NCBI GenBank assembly: GCA_002437285.1
Contig: DJOV01000034.1
Coordinates: 1-14,449, forward strand
Origin: Prevotella sp. UBA6429
Lineage (GTDB): Bacteria; Bacteroidota; Bacteroidia; Bacteroidales; Bacteroidaceae
Direction: 5' to 3'
DNA length: 14,449 nt
How positions within the stretch are numbered: position 1 is the stretch's first letter; every line of letters starts with the position of its first letter. The notes under the pieces are model-generated. The model was not told the origin of the DNA. It searched no databases and saw only the letters and a program-made list of their open reading frames with translations. Made by a program: the position numbers and the translations under genes. Positions 6,801 through 14,449 of the stretch are shown piece by piece.

Positions 6801-6829
6801 TGTTCTGCATTCGGTTTGCATTATCTTTG
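6797..6829 (+). promoter_or_regulatory. Main promoter of the A2M-DUF1573-ispH block
   Basis: A -33-like TTGA (6797-6800) is followed after 21 nt by TATCTTTG (6822-6829), an exact -7 consensus. Transcription would start near 6836, giving a leader of about 22 nt to the ATG at 6858. This placement argues that upstream in-frame ATGs such as 6816 are not used. No other promoter candidate lies between 6858 and ispH in the short gaps. Confidence 0.6.
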
Positions 6830-6857
6830 CATAACATCAACCCACAAACCAGAAGAC

Positions 6858-9800
6858 ATGAAAAAGATATTGGGCATCATCCTGGCCATGATCATGCCAA
6901 TCATGGCCTTGGCGGACACTTATCCCGCCTTGTGGAAAAAAGTGACAGAGGCGCAAGCCAAAGACTTGCCGAAGACCCAAATGGAGTGGCTCGGCAAGAT
7001 CATTGACAAGGCGCAGAAAGGGAAAGACTACGGGCAACTGCTCAAGGCGCAACTGCAACGCGCGGCTGCCCAGACGCAAATAGCGCCCGACTCGGCCGAC
7101 GTGGAGCTCAGCCGGTTGGAAAAGACGGCATCCGAGGTTAAGGACCCCGTCATGAAGGCGGTCTACGCCACCGTGCTGGGCAAGCTCTACGAGCAACGCT
7201 CCGGCAACGATGAAGCCAAGGCTACAAGCAAGCGTTGGTTCGCCGTGGCCATGGAGCAACCTGCGCTCTTGGCCCAACACAGGTGTGTGGAGTATGAGCC
7301 CGCTGTGGTGGAAGGTGTCGACAGTAAGATTTTCAACGACGACCTGCTGCATGTCGTGGGCATGGAGGCAAAGGCTTACAAGGCCCTTCAGAAATACTAT
7401 GAGAGCAAGGGCAACCGATCGGCAGCGTGCATCAGCGCCTGCCTCGGCTTGCGTTATGGGCAGGAGATTGACACCTACGAGAAGCGCAAGTCCAAATACC
7501 TGCAAGCCATCGACTCGCTCATCCGCAAGTATGGCGACCTGAGCGAGGCTGGCGAACTGGCCATCGAGCGCAGCCTGTTCTTGCTGGGCGCTCCGGATGT
7601 GACGGCGGAAGACAACGTCAACTACATCAATTATGCGCTCAACAAGTGGGGCGACTGGCCACGGATGAACATCTTGCGCAACAGACTGAACGACTTGCGG
7701 GCCCCACGGTTCAACATCAATCTGGGCGATTGCATGCTCTTGCCCCATACTGACCGTATGGTGCGCATCAACTTCATACGCAACATCGGCACGCTCACAC
7801 TCAACATCTATCGCTTGAACGTGGAGGGCGATTGTTCGCTAAACCCGGAAGAGCCTGACGATTGGGCCTTGCTGAAGGGAAAAGTGGTGCCAGGCGCGGT
7901 GCAGACACTGGTCAAGCGATATGTCGGGCAACCGGCTTGGAAAGAAAACTCCGATTCGCTCATCATCAAAGGACTACCCGTTGGTGTCTACCTCGTGGAA
8001 GCCACTACTGACAATGGCAAGATACAGACGCAACGGGCATTGCTCAACGTGAGCGGGCTCTATCTCATGGCACAAGCCCTGCCCGAAAAACTGATGCGCT
8101 TTGTGGTGGCCGATGCCACCTCGGGCGAGGCGGTGGCGGGTGCCCACCTGCGTATCACATTGCCTGCCATCTATGACAATGAGAAGGAGCAAACCGTAGG
8201 CCTCACCACGGACAAGAACGGTGAGGCTTATTACAAATACGGCAAGCGAACTCCCAACAAGGCCTTTGTCTATACCGACAACGACAAGGCGTTCCGTGAG
8301 AAGAGCATCTATGTCAACTACAGTTATTGGACGAACAACAATGACGGGCAAGGCCAGCAGCTCTTCACCGACCGTTCCATCTACAGGCCCGGGCAGCAGG
8401 TGCACGTCGCCCTCGTCGCCTATGAACAGAACCGGGCGCTCCTGTCAACCAAGCCATTGGTGGACAAGCAGGCAAAGTTGACGCTCTATGACGCCAACGG
8501 CAAGGTGGTGTCGTCCCAAAACGTCACGACAGACAAGTTCGGATCTGCAGCAGCCGACTTCACGTTGCCAAAGACCGGGCTGACAGGCAGATTTTTCATC
8601 CGCACGGACGACCATGCCGTGGTGCGTTTCCAAGTGGAGGAATACAAACGCCCGACTTTTCAAATCACCTACGACACTTACAAAGAGAGCTACCAGCCGG
8701 GCGACACCGTGAAGGTGCGCGGATGGGCCAAAACCTATTCTGGCGTGCCCGTACAGGGCGCCAAGGTGAGTTATGAGGTGCACCGCAGGCCGGCCCTGTG
8801 GTGGAGCTGGCGCATCGACGACCGCTTCAAGCAACTCCTCACCGACTCCACCGTCACGGCCAACGACGGGTCTTTCGAGATCAAGTTGCCCATGGCCTAT
8901 CCCGACGAGGTCAACTTGAACCATGCAGCTTACTTCAATATCGTAGCCAACGCCAAGGTGACGGATGGTACAGGCGAAACCCACGAGGCCACGACGTCGC
9001 TGATGCTCAGCAACCGTTCGGCGGTGCTCACGGTAGACCTGCCCACGAAGTCGTTGCGCGACAGTCTGAAGGCGTTCACCGCCAAGCGCACCAACCTGAC
9101 GGGCGAGCTCATCGATGGCACCATCAGCTATCGCTGGGATGACCGCGCGTGGAAGACGGCTGAAGCCAACAAGCCGATTGCCGTGGACGAGGCGCTGTCA
9201 TCGGGCAAGCACTCGCTGGAGGTGATCTGCGGGCAAGACACGGTGAAGCAGTCTGTTGTCATCTTCTCCTACACCGACAGGAAGCCTGTCATCACAACCC
9301 ACGACTGGTTTTATGTGTCTGACGACCAGTTCCCGACTGACGGCAGCCCCGTTTATGTCCAAGTGGGAACATCCGACAAGAACACGCAAATTTACTATTC
9401 GGCCTTCTCTGGTGAAAAGGTGCTCGACAAGGGTGTGAGCAAGTTGAGCAATGAGGTCGTCACGCGCAAACTGCATTACAAGGAAGAGTATGGCGATGGC
9501 ATCACCCTCACCCTGGCCTGGGTGAAGAATGGAAAGATGTACACCCACCTGGTACGCATCGTCCGCCCAACGCCCGACAACAAGTTGAAACTGTCATGGA
9601 CAACCTTCCGCGACAAGTTGAAACCTGGACAAAAGGAGCAATGGACCTTGCACATCGAAACGCCTCAGGGCCGTCCGGCCACTGCACAACTGCTGGCTAC
9701 GATGTACGACAAGAGCCTGGATGCCATTGCCAAGCATCGTTGGGATTTTGACATCCGTTACTACTTCTCAACCCCCAGAGCCTACTGGAGCAATGGAGAA

Positions 9801-12398
9801 CAACCGGCTGTCGGCCTCTACGGTCTCGAAAACTGTAATTTCCTCAAGGTGCACGATCTCGACTTCTCACTTTTAGATGCCGAGATGTTCGACTTTGCCA
9901 ACCCTTACCGGTTCCGCTACAATGCGCCTATGATGATGGCGCGTGCCAATCGTTCCATGGAGACGGCCGATGCAACTGACTACAACCTGCATGAAGAGCC
10001 AGTAAAGATAAAGACAGCCCAGGGCGGGATGGCCAATAAGGAAGCTAAACTCCAAGGAAGAATTAGAGGATTGGACGGGGCCAATGACCAAGACCCGGAT
10101 GGAGGAAAAGCAACGCAAGAAACGCAACTGCGAGAGAACCTCTCGGAGACAGCCTTCTTCTATCCTGCGCTGACCACTGACAAGAAGGGCAACGTGAACC
10201 TTTCCTTCACCTTGCCTGAGAGTGTCACCACGTGGAAGTTCATGGGCTTGGCGCATGACGCTGAATTCAACTACGGCCAAATCACCGCAGAGACCGTCGC
10301 CAAGAAAGCGGTCATGGTGCAGCCCAACCTGCCCCGGTTCATCCGGCAGGGCGACCAGTCGGTGGTGGCGTGCCGCATCGCCAACACGTCAGACAAGGAT
10401 GTCAAGGGAAGGGCTTGCCTGCAATTGATCGATCCTGAGACCAACCAGGTGGTGGAAGAGTGGACCTCACCATTCAGCGTGAAGGCCGGACAGACCACCA
10501 CGGCCACATTCACTATCGACGGTGAACGCCTGGCCGACCTGGGCAAGGGCGCATCGCTCTTCATCGTGCGCACCACGGCGGAGGGGCAGGGCTTCAGCGA
10601 CGGTGAGCAACATTACCTGCCTCTGCTACCCAACACCGAATATGTGACTACCACGCTGCCCTTCACGCAGGACGGGGCTGGGGTGAAAACCATCGACCTA
10701 AGCAAGCTCTTCCCATCGTCTGACAAGCGCAACCGGCTGACGGTGGAATACACCAACCATCCCGCATGGCTGATGATACAAGCACTGCCCACCGTGGCCA
10801 ACCCGACGGAGAACGATGCCATCTCGCTGGCGGCAGCACTCTATGCCAACACAATAGCCCAACGCTTGACAACCAGCGACCCGGCCATCGCACAGACCAT
10901 CAAACTGTGGCAGACGGAACAAGGCGACGAGACATCGTTGGCCAGCAACCTCCAGAAAAACAGCGAACTGAAGACCATGCTTCTCTCTGAAACGCCTTGG
11001 GTGGCTGACGCCCATCGGGAGACGGAACAGAAGCAGCAGCTAATCAACTACCTGGATGCATCGGCTGCAGACTACCGGTTGAGAACATTCACGGATAAGT
11101 TGAAAGCTTTGCAGAACCCGGATGGCAGCTTCAGCTGGTGGCCCGGAATGTCTGGAAACAAATGGATGACAATGGAGGTTGTGGGCATCCTTACACGCCT
11201 CAACCATCTCACGGTTGCACAAGGCAACAGTGCACTCTTGAGCAAAGCGTTCGCTTATCTGGACAGGCGCATTGCCGAGGAGGTGAAAGAGCTGAAGAAA
11301 GAAGCTACGAAGAAACGGCCACAGGCGCTAACCCCATCAGAGTTTGCCTGCGATTATCTGTATGCCAGCGCACTGACGGGACGCAAGCAGACATCCGACA
11401 TGCGCCACCTCCTCAGCCTGCTGGAGAAGAGAACCACCAAGCTGACCCTCTACGGCAAGGCTCGCACTGCTGTCATCCTCGCCCAATACGGCTACACGGC
11501 ACGGGCGAAAGAATACCTGCAGAGCCTCAACGAATACACGGTCTACAAAGAAGAGACGGGACGTTACTACGACACCCATCGGGCTCTCTATACCTGGAAA
11601 GATTACCGCATCCCCACACAGGTGGCTGTCATTGAGGCCATGCGGCTTCTCGCTCCTCAAGACACAAAGACACTGGAGGACTTGCAGCGCTGGCTCTTGC
11701 AGGAGAAGCGCACCCAGTCGTGGGACACGCCCCTTAACACCGTGGATGCCGTCTACGCCTTCCTGGCTGACGCAAAAGGACAAGTCGACATGAGCAAGTT
11801 GCCGGTGGGGCAAAACGCCACACTGAAGGTGGACGGGCAGAAACTCGACTTGCCCCAATCAACAGCAGGACTGGGCTACGTGAAGACAATCGTTGACACG
11901 GCATCTCCATCTACCTTCACCGCCGAGAAGACCACCGCCGGCACATCTTGGGGCACCATCTACGCCCAATATTGGCAGAAGTCAAGCGAAGTGTCCACAC
12001 AGTCATCTGGCCTGAAGGTCAAGCGCGAGCTGCTGGTGGACGGCAGAGTCATCAACGACAAGGCCGACAAGGTCAAGGTGGGCGACAAGGTCAAGGTGCG
12101 CATCACCATCACGGCCGACCGCGACTATGACTTCGTGCAGGTGCAAGACAAGCGCGCGGCCTGCCTGGAACCTGTCGGCCAGACGAGTGGTTATCGCTGG
12201 GGCTACTACTGCGCACCCAAAGACAATGTGACAAATTACTATTTTGACCTCATGGCCAAAGGAACGCATATCGTGGAGACCGACTATTATGTGGATCGCC
12301 AGGGCGAATATGCTTCGGGCATCTGCACGGTGCAATGTGCCTACAGTCCCGAGTTTGCAGGCCGTGAAGGTGCCAAACGTTTCACCATAATTCGCTGA
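6858..12398 (+). CDS. Bacterial alpha-2-macroglobulin family protein lacking the thioester motif
   Basis: The product has 1846 residues. The ATG at 6858 is chosen because it starts a signal peptide (MKKILGIILAMIMPIMALA, cut before Asp20) and lies just after the -7 box; an in-frame ATG at 6816 precedes the promoter. No lipobox Cys is seen, unlike E. coli YfhM. After an N-terminal helical region (about 20-280) come macroglobulin domains with the hallmark RSIYRPGQQV (506-515), another at PTFQITYDTY (599-608) and LRENLSETAFF (1091-1101). A helical thioester-like domain follows, with NPDGSFSWWPGM (1420-1431), then a C-terminal beta domain (about 1720-1846). Where thioester members have CxEQ, this protein has PTEN (1316-1319), so it cannot form the covalent trap bond. 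A polar, low-order stretch (about 1031-1090) is the candidate bait region. The family is thought to entrap proteases in the periplasm. An 18-bp tandem duplication encodes DKVKVGDKVKV (12065-12098). It precedes the DUF1573 gene by 11 nt. Confidence 0.93.
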   Translation: MKKILGIILAMIMPIMALADTYPALWKKVTEAQAKDLPKTQMEWLGKIIDKAQKGKDYGQLLKAQLQRAAAQTQIAPDSADVELSRLEKTASEVKDPVMKAVYATVLGKLYEQRSGNDEAKATSKRWFAVAMEQPALLAQHRCVEYEPAVVEGVDSKIFNDDLLHVVGMEAKAYKALQKYYESKGNRSAACISACLGLRYGQEIDTYEKRKSKYLQAIDSLIRKYGDLSEAGELAIERSLFLLGAPDVTAEDNVNYINYALNKWGDWPRMNILRNRLNDLRAPRFNINLGDCMLLPHTDRMVRINFIRNIGTLTLNIYRLNVEGDCSLNPEEPDDWALLKGKVVPGAVQTLVKRYVGQPAWKENSDSLIIKGLPVGVYLVEATTDNGKIQTQRALLNVSGLYLMAQALPEKLMRFVVADATSGEAVAGAHLRITLPAIYDNEKEQTVGLTTDKNGEAYYKYGKRTPNKAFVYTDNDKAFREKSIYVNYSYWTNNNDGQGQQLFTDRSIYRPGQQVHVALVAYEQNRALLSTKPLVDKQAKLTLYDANGKVVSSQNVTTDKFGSAAADFTLPKTGLTGRFFIRTDDHAVVRFQVEEYKRPTFQITYDTYKESYQPGDTVKVRGWAKTYSGVPVQGAKVSYEVHRRPALWWSWRIDDRFKQLLTDSTVTANDGSFEIKLPMAYPDEVNLNHAAYFNIVANAKVTDGTGETHEATTSLMLSNRSAVLTVDLPTKSLRDSLKAFTAKRTNLTGELIDGTISYRWDDRAWKTAEANKPIAVDEALSSGKHSLEVICGQDTVKQSVVIFSYTDRKPVITTHDWFYVSDDQFPTDGSPVYVQVGTSDKNTQIYYSAFSGEKVLDKGVSKLSNEVVTRKLHYKEEYGDGITLTLAWVKNGKMYTHLVRIVRPTPDNKLKLSWTTFRDKLKPGQKEQWTLHIETPQGRPATAQLLATMYDKSLDAIAKHRWDFDIRYYFSTPRAYWSNGEQPAVGLYGLENCNFLKVHDLDFSLLDAEMFDFANPYRFRYNAPMMMARANRSMETADATDYNLHEEPVKIKTAQGGMANKEAKLQGRIRGLDGANDQDPDGGKATQETQLRENLSETAFFYPALTTDKKGNVNLSFTLPESVTTWKFMGLAHDAEFNYGQITAETVAKKAVMVQPNLPRFIRQGDQSVVACRIANTSDKDVKGRACLQLIDPETNQVVEEWTSPFSVKAGQTTTATFTIDGERLADLGKGASLFIVRTTAEGQGFSDGEQHYLPLLPNTEYVTTTLPFTQDGAGVKTIDLSKLFPSSDKRNRLTVEYTNHPAWLMIQALPTVANPTENDAISLAAALYANTIAQRLTTSDPAIAQTIKLWQTEQGDETSLASNLQKNSELKTMLLSETPWVADAHRETEQKQQLINYLDASAADYRLRTFTDKLKALQNPDGSFSWWPGMSGNKWMTMEVVGILTRLNHLTVAQGNSALLSKAFAYLDRRIAEEVKELKKEATKKRPQALTPSEFACDYLYASALTGRKQTSDMRHLLSLLEKRTTKLTLYGKARTAVILAQYGYTARAKEYLQSLNEYTVYKEETGRYYDTHRALYTWKDYRIPTQVAVIEAMRLLAPQDTKTLEDLQRWLLQEKRTQSWDTPLNTVDAVYAFLADAKGQVDMSKLPVGQNATLKVDGQKLDLPQSTAGLGYVKTIVDTASPSTFTAEKTTAGTSWGTIYAQYWQKSSEVSTQSSGLKVKRELLVDGRVINDKADKVKVGDKVKVRITITADRDYDFVQVQDKRAACLEPVGQTSGYRWGYYCAPKDNVTNYYFDLMAKGTHIVETDYYVDRQGEYASGICTVQCAYSPEFAGREGAKRFTIIR

Positions 12399-12409
12399 TA
12401 AGAATCAGA

Positions 12410-13477
12410 ATGAATAAGCATTATGTTATCTCAAGCCTCCTTGCGCTGGCCTCCATGACGGCCAGCGCACAGGAGATTGCCATCCAAAACAAGAACATCG
12501 ACTGCGGGCAAGTCGTCTACAAGCATCCGGTCACGGCACAGTTCGTCATGAAGAACAGCGGCTCGTCGCCACTGACCATCCGTGACGTGCGCACCAGTTG
12601 TGGTTGTACCACAGTGAGCTATCCCCAAGCTCCTGTGGCTCCAGGACAGTCGTTCACCGTCAGCGCGGTCTACGACGCCAAGACCATGGGACACTTCAAC
12701 AAGCAGATTGGCGTGTACAGCGATGCCTCAGACGATCCGCTGATGCTCTCCATCAAGGGCGTTGTCGTCGACGAGGAGCAACAGGCCGACGTAAGTTACC
12801 CATACAAGTTGGGCGACCTGGATGCCGACCGCGATGAAGTGGAGTTTGATGATGTGAACCGTGGCGACAAGCCTGTGCAGGTCATCAACATCAAGAACAA
12901 TACCGGCGAGATGTTGGAGCCCGTACTCATGCACCTGCCCACCTACCTCCGTGCAGAGATAAAACCCGCCAGGCTCGCTCCCGGACGCACGGGCAAGGTA
13001 CTCATTCAGCTCGACTCGCGTTCGCTCCGCGAGTTGGGACTGACACAGACGCCCGTCTTCCTCGGCATGTTTGCGGGAGACAAGGTGGCGCCAGAGAAAG
13101 AGATTACGGTGTCGGCCATCTTGCTACCCGGCTTCAACAACATGACACCCCAACTGAAAGCCAGCGCTCCCAAGTTGCGCTTGTCATCGGGCAGTGTGGA
13201 ACTGGGCAACTTTGCAGGAAAGAAGCAGAAGAAAGGCAAGCTGACCCTTACCAATGAAGGAAAACGTCCCCTGGAGATTCGCGCCCTGCAGATGTTCACG
13301 GCCGGTCTGGAAGTGTCACTGGGCAACAAGACCATCACTCCCGGACAGAAGGTTGACCTGAAGGTGACGGCCATTGCCGAGATGCTGAAGAAGAGCAAGA
13401 CCAAGCCTCGCATCCTGCTCATCACCAATGATCCTGAGAACACTAAGGTAATCATCAACGTCAACGTGAAGCCTTGA
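12410..13477 (+). CDS. Exported protein with three DUF1573-type Ig-like modules
   Basis: This 355-residue protein begins with a signal peptide (MNKHYVISSLLALASMTASA, cleavage before Gln21). The first module (about 22-120) is a standard DUF1573 domain: FVMKNSGSSPLTIRDV followed by the Cys motif SCGCT (63-67), then APGQ and a closing LSIKGVVV strand. A second (about 130-238) and third (about 253-353) module share the beta-sandwich pattern, seen in NNTGEMLEPV with APGRTG, and in TNEGKRPLEI with TPGQKV. Both lack the SCGCT cysteines. DUF1573 proteins are abundant in Bacteroidetes and exported; their function is not established, and they resemble ASH/MSP-type Ig folds used as binding or scaffold domains. 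The gene starts 11 nt after the A2M stop and ends 3 nt before ispH, so it is almost surely co-transcribed and may act with the A2M. The 5' context AAGAATCAGA is A-rich without a Shine-Dalgarno site. Confidence 0.88.
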   Translation: MNKHYVISSLLALASMTASAQEIAIQNKNIDCGQVVYKHPVTAQFVMKNSGSSPLTIRDVRTSCGCTTVSYPQAPVAPGQSFTVSAVYDAKTMGHFNKQIGVYSDASDDPLMLSIKGVVVDEEQQADVSYPYKLGDLDADRDEVEFDDVNRGDKPVQVINIKNNTGEMLEPVLMHLPTYLRAEIKPARLAPGRTGKVLIQLDSRSLRELGLTQTPVFLGMFAGDKVAPEKEITVSAILLPGFNNMTPQLKASAPKLRLSSGSVELGNFAGKKQKKGKLTLTNEGKRPLEIRALQMFTAGLEVSLGNKTITPGQKVDLKVTAIAEMLKKSKTKPRILLITNDPENTKVIINVNVKP

Positions 13478-13480
13478 GAC

Positions 13481-14398
13481 ATGGACAACAAGCATGAGCA
13501 AGGGGCGAGTGTCCCCATCAAGAAAGAGGCCGTCAAGGGGCCGACCATAGAAATAGACCAAGGGAGTGGCTTCTGCTTTGGCGTCACCACTGCCATCCGC
13601 AAGGCGGAAGAGGAGCTTGCCATGGGCAAGACGCTCTACTGCCTAGGCGACATCGTGCACAACAGCATGGAGGTGTCACGCCTCCATGCCCGAGGGCTCG
13701 TCACCATCGACCACACGCAACTGGCCAAGCTGCAAGGCGTGAAGGTGTTGCTCCGGGCCCACGGCGAGCCACCAGAGACCTACGGGCTGGCACAGCGAAA
13801 CCACATTGAGATCATCGACGCCACTTGCCCTGTGGTGCTGGCTCTGCAACGCCGCATCAAGCGGCAATTCGACAGCAATCCACAAGCGCAGATTGTCATC
13901 TTCGGCAAGAACGGACACGCAGAGGTGTTGGGCCTTGTGGGACAGACACACTCGCAGGCCATCGTGGTAGAATGTCTGGAGGATGTCAAGCATCTTGACT
14001 TCGGACGAGACATCTACCTCTACTCGCAGACCACCAAGAGCCTCGATGAGTTTCATCGCATCATCGACTACATACAAGGGCACATCTCACCGCAAGCCAC
14101 CTTCCGAAGCTTCGACACCATCTGTCGGCAGGTGGCCAACCGTATGCCCAACATAGCGGACTTCGCCTCGAAACATGACCTCATCCTCTTCGTTTGCGGT
14201 CGTAAGAGTAGCAACGGCAAGGTGCTCTTCAACGAATGTCGTAGCGTCAACGCCAACAGTCATCAGATCGAACGGGCCGAGGAGATCGACATGGACTGGG
14301 TGAAAGACGCCAAGACCATCGGCATCTGCGGTGCTACAAGCACGCCCAAATGGCTTATGGAAGACTGTCGGGACTACATCCTCAGTCAGTTGGGATGA
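13481..14398 (+). CDS. ispH: 4-hydroxy-3-methylbut-2-enyl diphosphate reductase
   Basis: The 305-residue product is IspH (LytB), the last enzyme of the MEP isoprenoid pathway. It reduces HMBPP to IPP and DMAPP in the cytoplasm using a [4Fe-4S] cluster. The three cluster cysteines are present: Cys32 in GSGFCFGV, Cys116 in DATCPVV and Cys215 in DTICRQVANR. Substrate-binding and catalytic residues also match E. coli: His60 (VHN), His94 (RAHG), His146 and Glu148 (GHAEV, where E. coli has His124 and Glu126), Thr184 or Thr185 (SQTT), SSN at 243-245 and Ser287 (GATSTP). The core starts near residue 22 (TIEIDQGSGFCFG); a polar extension of about 20 residues precedes it. An internal start is not evident, so the ATG at 13481, three nt after the DUF1573 stop, is kept. 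Translational coupling to that gene is likely. No terminator is visible in the remaining 51 nt. Confidence 0.96.
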   Translation: MDNKHEQGASVPIKKEAVKGPTIEIDQGSGFCFGVTTAIRKAEEELAMGKTLYCLGDIVHNSMEVSRLHARGLVTIDHTQLAKLQGVKVLLRAHGEPPETYGLAQRNHIEIIDATCPVVLALQRRIKRQFDSNPQAQIVIFGKNGHAEVLGLVGQTHSQAIVVECLEDVKHLDFGRDIYLYSQTTKSLDEFHRIIDYIQGHISPQATFRSFDTICRQVANRMPNIADFASKHDLILFVCGRKSSNGKVLFNECRSVNANSHQIERAEEIDMDWVKDAKTIGICGATSTPKWLMEDCRDYILSQLG

Positions 14399-14449
14399 GA
14401 ATTGCCAATGGTTAGCAGTCGCCAAGAGATAGTCAAACAAAAAAGCACG
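14399..14449. other. Intergenic tail to the window edge
   Basis: Fifty-one nt follow the ispH stop. There is no hairpin with a T-run, no promoter box and no start codon opening a meaningful frame. The operon may continue beyond the window. Confidence 0.5.

Noticed and set aside
6816..6857. Upstream start for the A2M gene adding 14 residues
   Set aside because: The extension covers the -7 box (6822-6829) and the predicted transcription start, and would place residues MHYLCITSTHKPED before a normal signal peptide.
12065..12098. 18-bp tandem repeat in the A2M gene
   Set aside because: It is in frame and encodes a duplicated DKVKV within a beta strand region. This is a small local duplication in a coding gene, not a separate element.

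Overview
The window looks like chromosomal DNA from a member of the Bacteroidales, most likely a Prevotellaceae-type bacterium with a fairly GC-rich genome. The evidence is as follows. Upstream regions carry the Bacteroidetes -7 promoter element TAnnTTTG (916-923, 6749-6756, 6822-6829, and a near match on the minus strand at 264-257). Start codons mostly lack a Shine-Dalgarno sequence and are preceded by A-rich stretches. The protein set is also typical: an E. coli-like NagB, a GH97 glycosidase, a very large alpha-2-macroglobulin, a DUF1573 protein and a Bacteroidetes-style IspH. This assignment is inferred from sequence character, not from a database match.

Layout. (1) 1-209, minus strand: the 5' end of a secreted protein with one YD-repeat-like motif, running off the left edge. 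(2) 210-960: a long AT-richer intergenic region with divergent promoters, several hairpins and one possible 41-codon ORF, but no convincing gene. (3) 961-3788, plus strand: nagB and a retaining-type GH97 glycosidase 26 nt apart, closed by a strong Rho-independent terminator (about 3805-3858). (4) 3909-6614: a 901-residue UvrD/Rep-type (SF1A) helicase with a complete DEDDh 3'-5' exonuclease domain inserted where the 2B subdomain normally lies. (5) 6615-6857: a regulatory region with two copies of a -7-containing 14-bp repeat and two palindromes. (6) 6858-14398: a tightly packed run of an alpha-2-macroglobulin (1846 aa), a three-module DUF1573 protein and ispH, with gaps of 11 and 3 nt, probably one operon.

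How the genes fit together. The nagB-GH97 pair suggests salvage of host or dietary glycans: periplasmic release of an alpha-linked sugar, and cytoplasmic entry of glucosamine-6-phosphate into glycolysis. The helicase-exonuclease is a stand-alone DNA-processing enzyme behind its own terminator boundary. The last block couples two envelope or periplasmic proteins (A2M, DUF1573) with an essential isoprenoid enzyme. Isoprenoid supply limits undecaprenyl phosphate and so cell-envelope synthesis, which gives a possible but unproven reason for co-expression.

No rRNA, tRNA, CRISPR array, insertion sequence or phage gene was found. The most unusual item is the helicase with an internal proofreading-type exonuclease. 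The least explained is the 750-nt gap upstream of nagB.
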